Shown here: piece by piece, positions 52,398 to 59,566 of the stretch
How positions within the stretch are numbered: position 1 is the stretch's first letter
How the letters are laid out: each line of letters begins with the position of its first letter
Assembly (NCBI RefSeq): GCF_013778325.1
Contig: NZ_JACEIB010000001.1
Span: forward strand, 310,001-374,000
DNA: 64,000 nucleotides
Reading direction: 5' to 3'
DNA from: Sphingomonas chungangi
GTDB lineage: Bacteria; Pseudomonadota; Alphaproteobacteria; Sphingomonadales; Sphingomonadaceae
Translations under genes and position numbers: made by a program
Notes under the pieces: model-generated
What the model was told of the DNA's origin: nothing
Databases searched by the model: none
Seen by the model: the letters and a program-made list of their open reading frames with translations, nothing else

Positions 52398-52477
52398 GGT
52401 GCCGGCCCGCTCCCCCGCCCAGCTTCCCGATCCAGCATGATGTCGTCGGGAGGCTGGGCGGGGAGCGGGCCGGCACC
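52398..52477. repeat. Long inverted repeat, family B copy 2
   Basis: Arms 52398-52430 and 52446-52477 are complementary except for one extra C and one G-T pair; the sequence (GGTGCCGGCCCGCTCCCCCG) matches copy 1 at 31317-31395. It starts 2 bp after the extensin-like stop and ends 60 bp before the LOG gene. Confidence 0.92.
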
Positions 52478-52537
52478 GCAGGCCAAACGAACAGCGCGAT
52501 CTTCCTTTCGTCACGAAGCGGGCCTAAGTCCCCGCCG

Positions 52538-53431
52538 ATGAGCAACGACAATCGTACCCCGGCCGGCGACAAGGCCGGCGTTCCCAAGCGTATCTTCGCG
52601 CCCGCCCGCACCGAGGCGAAGGTCGCCCGCGAAGCGGTGATCACCCCGCAGACCGAGGACCCTTCCTACCGCCTCGCCTTCCAGGACGAGGATTTCCTGC
52701 TGCGCGAGGATCTGCGCCCCGTCCGTTTCCAGCTGGAACTGCTCAAGACCCAGCTGACGCTCGACGAGGCGAATATCGGCTCCACCTTCGTGATGTACGG
52801 ATCGGCGCGCATCCCCGAACCCGATCGCGTGCCGATCGTGCTGGAGGCGGCGACGACGCCCGAGCAGAAGGCGATCGCCGAGAAGCAGGCGGGCCTCGCC
52901 CATTATTATGACGAGGCGCGCAAGCTGGCCCGGATCGCAAGCAAGGTCGGGCTGGACGAGGACGGCAAGAAGCAGTTCGTCGTCTGCTCGGGCGGCGGGC
53001 CATCGATCATGGAGGCGGCGAATCGCGGCGCCCGCGACGTCGGCGCGGACACGATCGGCCTCAACATCGTGCTGCCGCACGAGCAGGCGCCCAACGCATA
53101 TGTGACCCCGCATCTGTCGCTGCGCTTCCACTATTTCGCGCTCAGGAAGATGCACTTCCTGCTCCATGCGCGTGCCGTGGCGGTGTTTCCCGGGGGCTTC
53201 GGCACGTTCGACGAATTCTTCGAGCTGCTGACGCTCGTGCAGACCGGCAAGACCCGGCCGCTGCCCATCCTGCTGTTCGGGCGGGACTTCTGGGAGACGG
53301 TGGTCGATTGGCACGCGCTGGCAAGCTACGGCGTGATCTCGCCGCAGGATCTGGAGCTGTTCCGCTTCGTCGAGACCGCCGAGGAAGCCTGGGCGATCGT
53401 CGAGGACTGGTATGGGATGGGCGAAGGCTAA
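52538..53431 (+). CDS. LOG-family (TIGR00730-like) nucleotide hydrolase
   Basis: 297 residues. The N-terminal 60 residues are polar and variable; the Rossmann core has TFVMYGSARIPEP, QFVVCSGGGPSIMEAANRGA and the family signature AVFPGGFGTFDEFFELL. LOG proteins release cytokinin bases from their nucleotide forms, and bacterial members act as AMP/nucleotide 5'-monophosphate phosphoribohydrolases; older annotation as lysine decarboxylase is wrong. The gene has its own upstream gap, behind the family B palindrome. Confidence 0.9.
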   Translation: MSNDNRTPAGDKAGVPKRIFAPARTEAKVAREAVITPQTEDPSYRLAFQDEDFLLREDLRPVRFQLELLKTQLTLDEANIGSTFVMYGSARIPEPDRVPIVLEAATTPEQKAIAEKQAGLAHYYDEARKLARIASKVGLDEDGKKQFVVCSGGGPSIMEAANRGARDVGADTIGLNIVLPHEQAPNAYVTPHLSLRFHYFALRKMHFLLHARAVAVFPGGFGTFDEFFELLTLVQTGKTRPLPILLFGRDFWETVVDWHALASYGVISPQDLELFRFVETAEEAWAIVEDWYGMGEG

Positions 53432-53439
53432 TCCGAAAT

Positions 53440-53527
53440 CCGTTCGGGCTGAGCCTGTCGAAGCCCTGTCCTTTCTTTCGGCGCTGGAAAAAGAAGGACC
53501 GCCCTTCGACAGGCTCAGGGCGAACGG
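53440..53527. repeat. Short palindromic repeat (family A-like) after the LOG gene
   Basis: CCGTTCGGGCTGAGCCTGTC and its inverted counterpart GACAGGCTCAGGGCGAACGG form the arms of an 88-bp element with a short unpaired centre (TTCGGCGCTGG). It shares the outer ends of family A. Confidence 0.88.
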
Positions 53528-53551
53528 GTTTTAAGGTCCCAGCAAAAAGAC

Positions 53552-53620
53552 CGTCGGCTTGCGCCGGCGGCCCCTCCGCCATGCTTCGCATGGTCCCCCT
53601 CCCCAGCCGAGCTGGGGAGG
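53552..53620. repeat. Mosaic palindromic element (family E copy 1)
   Basis: Nested hairpins: GCCATGC-TTC-GCATGGT (53578-53594) and CCTCCCCAGC-CGA-GCTGGGGAGG (53598-53620). The first module recurs as ACCATCC-TTC-GGATGGT at 55517-55533 in copy 2. It ends 9 bp beyond the cytochrome c stop and may act as its terminator. Confidence 0.75.
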
Positions 53621-53629
53621 ATGTGATCC

Positions 53630-54403
53630 TTACTTCTTCGTCTGGGCCGCGTTGCCCGTCACGCTCGGCGCGGCGTCGCCGCCCACCGTGCCCTTGGGAT
53701 TCGCCGCGGCCTGGCCCTCGGTGACGACCGGCTGCTTCTTGGCGCCCTCGCCGGCAGTGTTGTCGCCGGGCTTGGCCGCCGCATCCGTGCCCGCCGCAGC
53801 AGCGGGAGCCGCCGCCGGCGCGGTCGGCAGCTTCTGCGGGCTGTCGCTCTGGGTGTTGAGGTAGGCGATGACGTTGGCGCGATCCTCAGGCTTGGAAAGC
53901 CCGGCGAAGGTCATCTTGGTGCCCGGCGCATAGGCCTTCGGGCTCTTCAGCCACTGGAAGAGCTCGTCGAACGTCCACGGGCCGCTATGCTGCTTCAGCG
54001 CGTCCGAATAGGAGAATCCCGCCTCGGTACCGACCGGGCGACCGACGACGCCCCACAGCTGCGGGCCGATCTGGTTGGGGCCGCCCTTCTGGTCCGAATG
54101 GCAGGCACCGCATTTCTTGAAGACCTCGGCGCCCTTCTGCGGATCGGCCGAGGCGAGGTAGAAAGCCGCCGGCTTCTCGGCCGCTTCGCCGCCACCGGTA
54201 TCCTCGGCCTCGACACCCTCCACCGTATAGCCCATCTTCTCGGGCCGCTCGGAATGGAAATATTCGCCGGTCACCACGGAGAAGCCGAGCGCACAGATAC
54301 CGGCGAACAATACCCAGCCGGCGATCGTGTTGGTGCGGTCCTTCGCGCCACCGGATACCCGGTGCCCACCCTCGAAATGGGGATCCTCGTTCCGCTCCAC
54401 CAT
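53630..54403 (-). CDS. Membrane-anchored cytochrome c (class I)
   Basis: 257 residues. An N-terminal signal-anchor (AGWVLFAGICALGFSVVTG) is followed by an acidic linker and a single haem domain with CGACH at the attachment site, TAEAGFSYSDAL-like and PGTKMTFAGL with the axial methionine. The layout fits the CycM/c552 carriers between the bc1 complex and an oxidase. After the haem domain the last 60 residues are Ala/Pro/Gly-rich and apparently disordered. ATG 54403 begins the anchor context; a much longer open frame upstream has no family support. Confidence 0.9.
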   Translation of the reverse strand: MVERNEDPHFEGGHRVSGGAKDRTNTIAGWVLFAGICALGFSVVTGEYFHSERPEKMGYTVEGVEAEDTGGGEAAEKPAAFYLASADPQKGAEVFKKCGACHSDQKGGPNQIGPQLWGVVGRPVGTEAGFSYSDALKQHSGPWTFDELFQWLKSPKAYAPGTKMTFAGLSKPEDRANVIAYLNTQSDSPQKLPTAPAAAPAAAAGTDAAAKPGDNTAGEGAKKQPVVTEGQAAANPKGTVGGDAAPSVTGNAAQTKK

Positions 54404-54538
54404 GCGCCGCCGCACTCCCTGTTCGTCGTCCGCTTGGATACGTGGCGGCGACTTTCGGGGGCAACCCATAGATTCCGGAAACGTCACGCGCAAGCGCGCT
54501 TGCGGCGGTGCACGCAGAGCGCGTAAGCGCGCAGGCCC

Positions 54539-55432
54539 ATGCAGACCTATCCCGCCCCCGCCGCGAGGCTCGTCGACGAGATGGTGGCCGCCGCCGCCGC
54601 CGAGCCGCAGCGCGCCGTCGCCTTCCAGGGCGCGCCCGGCGCCAACAGCCATATCGCGGTGGGCGAGGCGTTTCCCGATGCGCTGCCGCTGCCCTGCTTC
54701 GGCTTCGAGGATGCGATCGACGCGGTGCGCAAGGGCGAGGCCGACTGCGCGCTGATCCCGATCGAGAATTCGCTGCACGGCCGCGTGGCGGATATGCACT
54801 TCCTGCTGCCCGAAAGCGGCCTCGTCATCACCGGTGAGCATTTCCTGCCGATCCGCCACTGCCTGCTGGGATCGGGTAAGCTGGGCGATGTGAAGGAGGC
54901 GATGAGCCATCCGCAGGCGCTCGGCCAGTGCCGGCACTGGCTGCGCGGAAAGGGCATCCGCGCTATTCCCTATGCCGACACCGCCGCCGCCGCCGCCGAG
55001 GTGGTGGCGATGGGCGCACCCAAGGACGTCGCCGCGTTGGCGCCCAAGCTGGCGTCGGAGATCTACGGTCTGCCGCTGATCGAGGAGGCGATCGCCGACG
55101 AGGCCGACAACACCACGCGCTTCGTCGCGCTGGCGCTGGCGGCGCCGGCCGAACTGGCGCCCGGGCCGTACATGACGACCCTGATGTTCGCGGTGAAGAA
55201 CGTGCCGGCCGCCCTGTTCAAGGCGATGGGCGGCTTCGCCACCAACGGTGTCAACATGACCAAGCTGGAAAGCTACCAGCGCGGCGGCGCCTTCCAGGCG
55301 ACCGAATTCTACGCCGATATCGAGGGGCATCCCGAAGACACGCCGGTGGCGCGGGCGCTGGAGGAACTCGCTTTCCACTCGCGCTGGGTGCGGTTGCTCG
55401 GCACCTACCCGCGGGCAAGGGCGCGGGGATAA
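54539..55432 (+). CDS. pheA: Prephenate dehydratase
   Basis: 297 residues. The dehydratase domain starts AFQGAPGANSHIAVGEAFPD and contains IPIENSLHGRV and the catalytic ADNTTRFVAL; the regulatory ACT domain has GPYMTTLMFAVKN and NMTKLESYQRGGAF. It turns prephenate into phenylpyruvate for phenylalanine synthesis, with allosteric control by phenylalanine through the ACT domain. It diverges from the cytochrome c gene over a 135-bp gap and shares the aromatic pathway with aroC. Confidence 0.95.
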   Translation: MQTYPAPAARLVDEMVAAAAAEPQRAVAFQGAPGANSHIAVGEAFPDALPLPCFGFEDAIDAVRKGEADCALIPIENSLHGRVADMHFLLPESGLVITGEHFLPIRHCLLGSGKLGDVKEAMSHPQALGQCRHWLRGKGIRAIPYADTAAAAAEVVAMGAPKDVAALAPKLASEIYGLPLIEEAIADEADNTTRFVALALAAPAELAPGPYMTTLMFAVKNVPAALFKAMGGFATNGVNMTKLESYQRGGAFQATEFYADIEGHPEDTPVARALEELAFHSRWVRLLGTYPRARARG

Positions 55433-55441
55433 CTTCTAGGT

Positions 55442-55563
55442 CCTCCCCATCGCAGGTTGGGAGGGGACCGCCCGCGAAGCGGGTGGTGGAGGGGCAGGCG
55501 CGGCGCATCTCCCTTCCACCATCCTTCGGATGGTCGCCCGCCCCACGCTTCGCCTAGGGAGGA
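55442..55563. repeat. Mosaic palindromic element (family E copy 2)
   Basis: Several nested hairpins in 122 bp between convergent pheA and nudC: CCTCCCCA with TGGGAGG, CCCGC with GCGGG around GAA, and ACCATCC with GGATGGT around TTC. The modules match copy 1 at 53552-53620 in sequence or plan. It probably contains the ends of both transcripts. Confidence 0.75.
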
Positions 55564-56439
55564 TCATTCAGCCACCCACATGCTGAAAAGGGTATGCGCG
55601 ATCGCGTAGGGCGGGGGTGGCAGGAACGGCGCGTCCGGATCGCCGGCCAGCGAGGCGCGAACGCCGTCGCGGCTCACCCATAGCGCTTCCTCCAGCTCGG
55701 TATGATCGACGATCAGCGCATCGTCGTCCGTCATCCCGACGCAGGCGATCATCAACTGCGAGGGGAAGGGCCAGGGCTGCGATGCCATGTAGCGCACCGA
55801 ATGGACGGAGACGCCGGCCTCCTCCTTCAGTTCGCGCGCGACCGCCTCCTCGATCGATTCGCCGGGTTCGAGGAAGCCGGCGAGCGCCGAATAGCGGCCC
55901 GGCGGGAAAGCCGGCTGGCGGCCCACCAGCACACGGGCATTCTCGCCCTCGCCATGCTGCGCGAGCATGATCACGACGGGATCGACGCGCGGGAAATGCT
56001 CGGCATTGCAGTTCGGGCAGGCACGGCCCCAGCCGGCGCGGAACACCATCGTCTCCGTCCCGCAATTGGCGCAGAAACCGTGGCGGCTGTGCCAGTCGAC
56101 CAGGCTGCGCGCAGTCGCATAGGTACCGGCATCCTCGGCCGACATCGCGGTGATCGCGGCGAACAGTTCGGGCGAGCGGCGGAAGGCCGATACGCCGCGC
56201 TCCAGCGCCACGAAGCGGGGCGTGCCGTCGAGCCGGCCGAGCAGCGCGAGCTCGGTCCGCACCTCGGCATATTTCAGCGGCGTCCAGCCGAGCGTTCCCT
56301 GTTCCGCGCCGGTCGGATGCAGGCCGCTCATCTCCAGCAGCAGCGCTTCGGGGTCGGAGCGCATCGCGCGGACCTTCGTCTCGTCGTGGCGCGCCTCGTC
56401 GGCGCGATCGAGCAGGGAGCCGGTGAAGCCAGGGGTCAT
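55564..56439 (-). CDS. nudC: NAD(+) diphosphatase NudC
   Basis: 291 residues. A zinc ribbon CANCGTETMVFRAGWGRACP is followed by the Nudix box GFLEPGESIEEAVARELKEE and the NudC-specific SQPWPFPSQLMI. NudC splits NADH and removes NAD caps from RNA. The start at ATG 56439 overlaps the mutY stop (ATGA), so the two repair/sanitising genes are coupled. The frame continues upstream inside mutY without family resemblance. Confidence 0.94.
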   Translation of the reverse strand: MTPGFTGSLLDRADEARHDETKVRAMRSDPEALLLEMSGLHPTGAEQGTLGWTPLKYAEVRTELALLGRLDGTPRFVALERGVSAFRRSPELFAAITAMSAEDAGTYATARSLVDWHSRHGFCANCGTETMVFRAGWGRACPNCNAEHFPRVDPVVIMLAQHGEGENARVLVGRQPAFPPGRYSALAGFLEPGESIEEAVARELKEEAGVSVHSVRYMASQPWPFPSQLMIACVGMTDDDALIVDHTELEEALWVSRDGVRASLAGDPDAPFLPPPPYAIAHTLFSMWVAE

Positions 56440-57476
56440 AAAGCGAGCATCTCCGATGAGGCGCGGCCGAGCGCGGCGGCGCGGGCATAGAGGGTGGGAA
56501 GGCCGGCCTCCTCGATCGCGGCGACCGGCCACCATTCGCCTTCGACCGGGCGAGCGGGAATGTCGGCGGCCATCACGTCGAGCGACAGGGCGAAATGGGT
56601 GAAGACATGCTCGACCGTGCCGACGTGGCGCCAGGTCGCGGGGACGGGCGGCGCGGCCTCCGGCGGATCGCCCCACTCGCCGCCGGGCAGCGCGCGCATG
56701 CCGCCGAGCATCCCCTTGTCCGGCCGGCGGACGAGCAGCACCGCGCCCTCCGATTCGAGCCAATAGGCGATGCCCCTGCGGCGGGGCTTGGCCTTCTTGG
56801 CGGGCTTGACCGGATAGGCTTCCGGATTGCCCTGAGCATAGGCCGTGCAGGCGGAGGTGAGCGGGCAGGCATCGCAGCGCGGGTTGCGGGGCGTGCAGAC
56901 GGCGGAGCCGAGATCCATCATCGCCTGCGCGAAATCCCCGGCGCGCGCGTCCGGCGTGATCGTGTCGGCGAGCGCCCGGATGCGCGGGCGGCTGCCCGGC
57001 AGCGGTTCGGATATCGCGAACAGCCGCGAGACGACGCGCTCGACATTGGCGTCGACCACCACCGCCCGCTCTCCGAAGGCGATCGCGGCTATGGCGGCGG
57101 CGGTGTAGGCGCCGATGCCGGGAAGCGCGCGCAAGCCGTCCTCGGTGGCCGGGAAACCGCCCAGCCGCGCAACTTCGCGGGCGCAGGCGATCAGATTGCG
57201 GGCGCGGGCGTAGTAGCCGAGCCCCGCCCAGGCGGCCATCAATTCAGCCTCGTCGGCCGCCGCCAGCGCCTCCACGGTCGGCCAGCGGCCTTTGAACTTC
57301 GCGAAATACGGGCCGACCGCCGCTACCGTGGTCTGCTGGAGCATGATCTCGGACAGCCACACCCGATAGGGATCGGGCCGCACTTTCGCTCCCGGCGGCG
57401 TGCGCCAGGGGAGCGTGCGGGCGTGGACATCATACCAATCGACGAGCAGGCGCGAGACTGGCGTATCGACGAGCAT
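56436..57476 (-). CDS. mutY: A/G-specific adenine glycosylase MutY
   Basis: 346 residues. The catalytic glutamate is in WLSEIMLQQTTV, the helix-hairpin-helix in LPGIGAYTAAAIAAIAFG with the aspartate of VVVDANVERVVSR, and the 4Fe-4S ligands in CTPRNPRCDACPLTSAC. The C-terminal domain is the NUDIX-like oxoG recogniser. It removes adenine opposite 8-oxoguanine. ATG 57476 begins the usual sequence; a longer frame to 57542 would add a leader inside the opposite gene. It is 14 bp from the divergent DUF721 start. Confidence 0.95.
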   Translation of the reverse strand: MLVDTPVSRLLVDWYDVHARTLPWRTPPGAKVRPDPYRVWLSEIMLQQTTVAAVGPYFAKFKGRWPTVEALAAADEAELMAAWAGLGYYARARNLIACAREVARLGGFPATEDGLRALPGIGAYTAAAIAAIAFGERAVVVDANVERVVSRLFAISEPLPGSRPRIRALADTITPDARAGDFAQAMMDLGSAVCTPRNPRCDACPLTSACTAYAQGNPEAYPVKPAKKAKPRRRGIAYWLESEGAVLLVRRPDKGMLGGMRALPGGEWGDPPEAAPPVPATWRHVGTVEHVFTHFALSLDVMAADIPARPVEGEWWPVAAIEEAGLPTLYARAAALGRASSEMLAL

Positions 57477-57490
57477 GAGGCGGCTATGGC

Positions 57491-58069
57491 ATGGGGAAGG
57501 AAATGACGGAACGGACTTCTCGAAAATCTGGGTCGGGCGCAAAGACCGGCAAGGGCGGCAAGACGCCCGTCGAACCCCCGCGTCAGAACCGCGCCCGCTC
57601 GGTCGCGGAGATCGTGCCCGAGATCGGCGGCGCGGCCTTCCGCCGCTTCGGATTCGTCCAGTCGGCGATCATCAGCCGCTGGCCGGAGATCGTCGGCCAG
57701 CGCTTCGCCGGCGTGTCGGCGCCCGAATCGATCCGCTTTCCCGCCGGCAGGAAATCGGACGGCGTGCTGACGCTGACGGTCGAGGGCGCGCATGCCCCGA
57801 TGATGCAGCATGTCGCGCCGACACTGATCGATCGGGTCAACCTCTTCTTCGGCTACCCTGCCGTCGCCCGCGTGCAGATCCGCCAGGGGGCCGCCCAGCC
57901 GCGCCCCAAACCCGCGCCCAAGCCTGCACCGCCCTCGCTCAAACCCGTCGCGCTCGGCGATTCGCTGCGCGCGGTCGGCGATCCGGAGCTGCGCGCGGTG
58001 CTCGAATCGCTGGCCACGGGCCTGTCCTTCACCACGGGCGCGCCGCGCCTGCCGGAGCCTTCCGAATGA
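57491..58069 (+). CDS. DUF721 family protein
   Basis: 192 residues. After a basic, disordered start (RTSRKSGSGAKTGKGGKT) the domain has the DUF721 signature RFGFVQSAIISRWPEIVGQ and VEGAHAPMMQHVAPTLIDRV. The family includes DciA-related proteins, helicase loaders in some bacteria; the sphingomonad members are uncharacterised. GAGGCGG stands before ATG 57491; ATG 57503 is an alternative. The stop overlaps the next gene (ATGA). Confidence 0.88.
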   Translation: MGKEMTERTSRKSGSGAKTGKGGKTPVEPPRQNRARSVAEIVPEIGGAAFRRFGFVQSAIISRWPEIVGQRFAGVSAPESIRFPAGRKSDGVLTLTVEGAHAPMMQHVAPTLIDRVNLFFGYPAVARVQIRQGAAQPRPKPAPKPAPPSLKPVALGDSLRAVGDPELRAVLESLATGLSFTTGAPRLPEPSE

Positions 58070-58779
58070 TCCGTACCCTTCTCGCTTTGCTTGCCCTCGC
58101 ATCGCCCGTCGCGGCGCAGGCCGCGACCCGGCATCCGCCCGTTCATGGCGCCCAGCACGTGGCGGATTGGACGAAGACTATCGCGCTCACGCCCGATGGC
58201 GGCATGCGCATCGGCAACCCGGCAGCCAAGGTGAAGGTGCTGGAATTCTTCTCCTTCACCTGCCCGCATTGCGCCGCCTTCGCCACCGAGGGAGCGACGC
58301 CGCTGATCCAGAATTACGTTCGCGGGGGCCAAGTGAGCTACGAGCTCCGCCCGGCGCTGCGCGACGCGATCGATCTCACCATGGCGCTTGCCGCCCGCTC
58401 GGTCGCGACGCCGCGCTATTTCGATGCGGTCGGCGCGGTGATGGGCGCGCAGCAGGATTGGCTGCCCAAGGCCTACGATTACATCAGCGCCAACCGCGAC
58501 AAGCTCAACAGCACCGACAACACGCCCGCCATCCACGCGATGCTCACCAGCATCGGGATCGAGGCGATGCTGGCCAAGCAGGGCGTGACGTCCGCCGCGC
58601 TCGAAAGGGGCCTCGCCGACAAGACCGCCGAGGCGGCGCTGCAGAAGACCACCAACGATGCCTGGAACGTGCGCCACATCAGCGGCACGCCGGGCTTCTT
58701 CATCAACGATGCCGCCCAGCCCGACATCCACGGCTGGGCGCAACTCGAACCCGCCGTCCAGGCGGCGATCAAGGGCTGA
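58066..58779 (+). CDS. DsbA-family thiol:disulfide oxidoreductase
   Basis: 237 residues. A signal peptide (MIRTLLALLALASPVAAQAA) precedes a thioredoxin fold with the active site FSFTCPHCAAF and a cis-proline segment ISGTPGFFIN. The alpha-helical insertion separates them, as in DsbA. It oxidises cysteines of periplasmic proteins. It is coupled to DUF721 by a 4-bp overlap and is followed 9 bp later by a second DsbA-like gene. Confidence 0.92.
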   Translation: MIRTLLALLALASPVAAQAATRHPPVHGAQHVADWTKTIALTPDGGMRIGNPAAKVKVLEFFSFTCPHCAAFATEGATPLIQNYVRGGQVSYELRPALRDAIDLTMALAARSVATPRYFDAVGAVMGAQQDWLPKAYDYISANRDKLNSTDNTPAIHAMLTSIGIEAMLAKQGVTSAALERGLADKTAEAALQKTTNDAWNVRHISGTPGFFINDAAQPDIHGWAQLEPAVQAAIKG

Positions 58780-58788
58780 CAGGAGTAG

Positions 58789-59538
58789 ATGTTCGCCATG
58801 AAGACCCCCCGTTTCCTCGTGCCCGTCCTCGCCGCGCTGGCGCTCGCCGGCTGCAAGCAGCATGCCGATGACGGCACCGCGCCCGCCGCGACCAACACCG
58901 CGTCCGCCGCCCCCGTCGCGGCACCGCCGGGCGGCTGGACCGAGCAGGTGACGAGGACGCCCGATGGCGGCTTCGTGATGGGCAACCCGAACGCACCGGT
59001 GAAGCTGATCGAATATGGCTCGCGCTCCTGCCCGCACTGTGCGCATTTCTCCAAGGAAGGCGAGCCGCTGCTGAAGTCGCAATATGTCGCGACCGGCAAG
59101 GTGAGCTACGAGTTCCGCGACTTCCTGATCCACCCGATGGACCTCGCCGCGATTCTCGTCGGCCAGTGCAACGGCCCGTCGACCTTCTTCCCGATCCTCG
59201 ACCAGATGATGGCGAGCCAGGACCAGATGGTCGCCAAGCTGCAGACCCTGCCGCCGACCTTCCAGAACAGCCTCACCGGATCGCCCAACGACCAGGCGAC
59301 CAAGTGGGCCGAGGCGCTGGGCTACATCCAGTTCGTCGGCCAGCGCGGCGTGCCGGAAGCCAAGACGCGGGCGTGCCTCGCCGATCCCAAGGCGACCGAC
59401 GCGATCACCCAGCAGATGAACACCGCGCAGTCGCAGTTCAACGTCGACCAGACGCCGACCTTCCTGATCAACGGTACCAAGTCCGACGCTTACGACTGGG
59501 CGACGCTGGAGCCGGCGCTGAAGGCCGCCGGCGCCTGA
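58789..59538 (+). CDS. DsbA-family lipoprotein oxidoreductase
   Basis: 249 residues. The signal ends in the lipobox LALAGC, so the protein is membrane-tethered. The thioredoxin fold has GSRSCPHCAHF and the cis-proline VDQTPTFLIN; HPMDLAAILVGQCNG and RACLADPK add two further cysteines. It looks like a tethered partner of the preceding DsbA. ATG 58789 is close to AGGAG; ATG 58798 would give a tighter signal peptide. Confidence 0.9.
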   Translation: MFAMKTPRFLVPVLAALALAGCKQHADDGTAPAATNTASAAPVAAPPGGWTEQVTRTPDGGFVMGNPNAPVKLIEYGSRSCPHCAHFSKEGEPLLKSQYVATGKVSYEFRDFLIHPMDLAAILVGQCNGPSTFFPILDQMMASQDQMVAKLQTLPPTFQNSLTGSPNDQATKWAEALGYIQFVGQRGVPEAKTRACLADPKATDAITQQMNTAQSQFNVDQTPTFLINGTKSDAYDWATLEPALKAAGA

Positions 59539-59566
59539 TGCGGGCCTGAGGGGGCGGGCCGCACCG

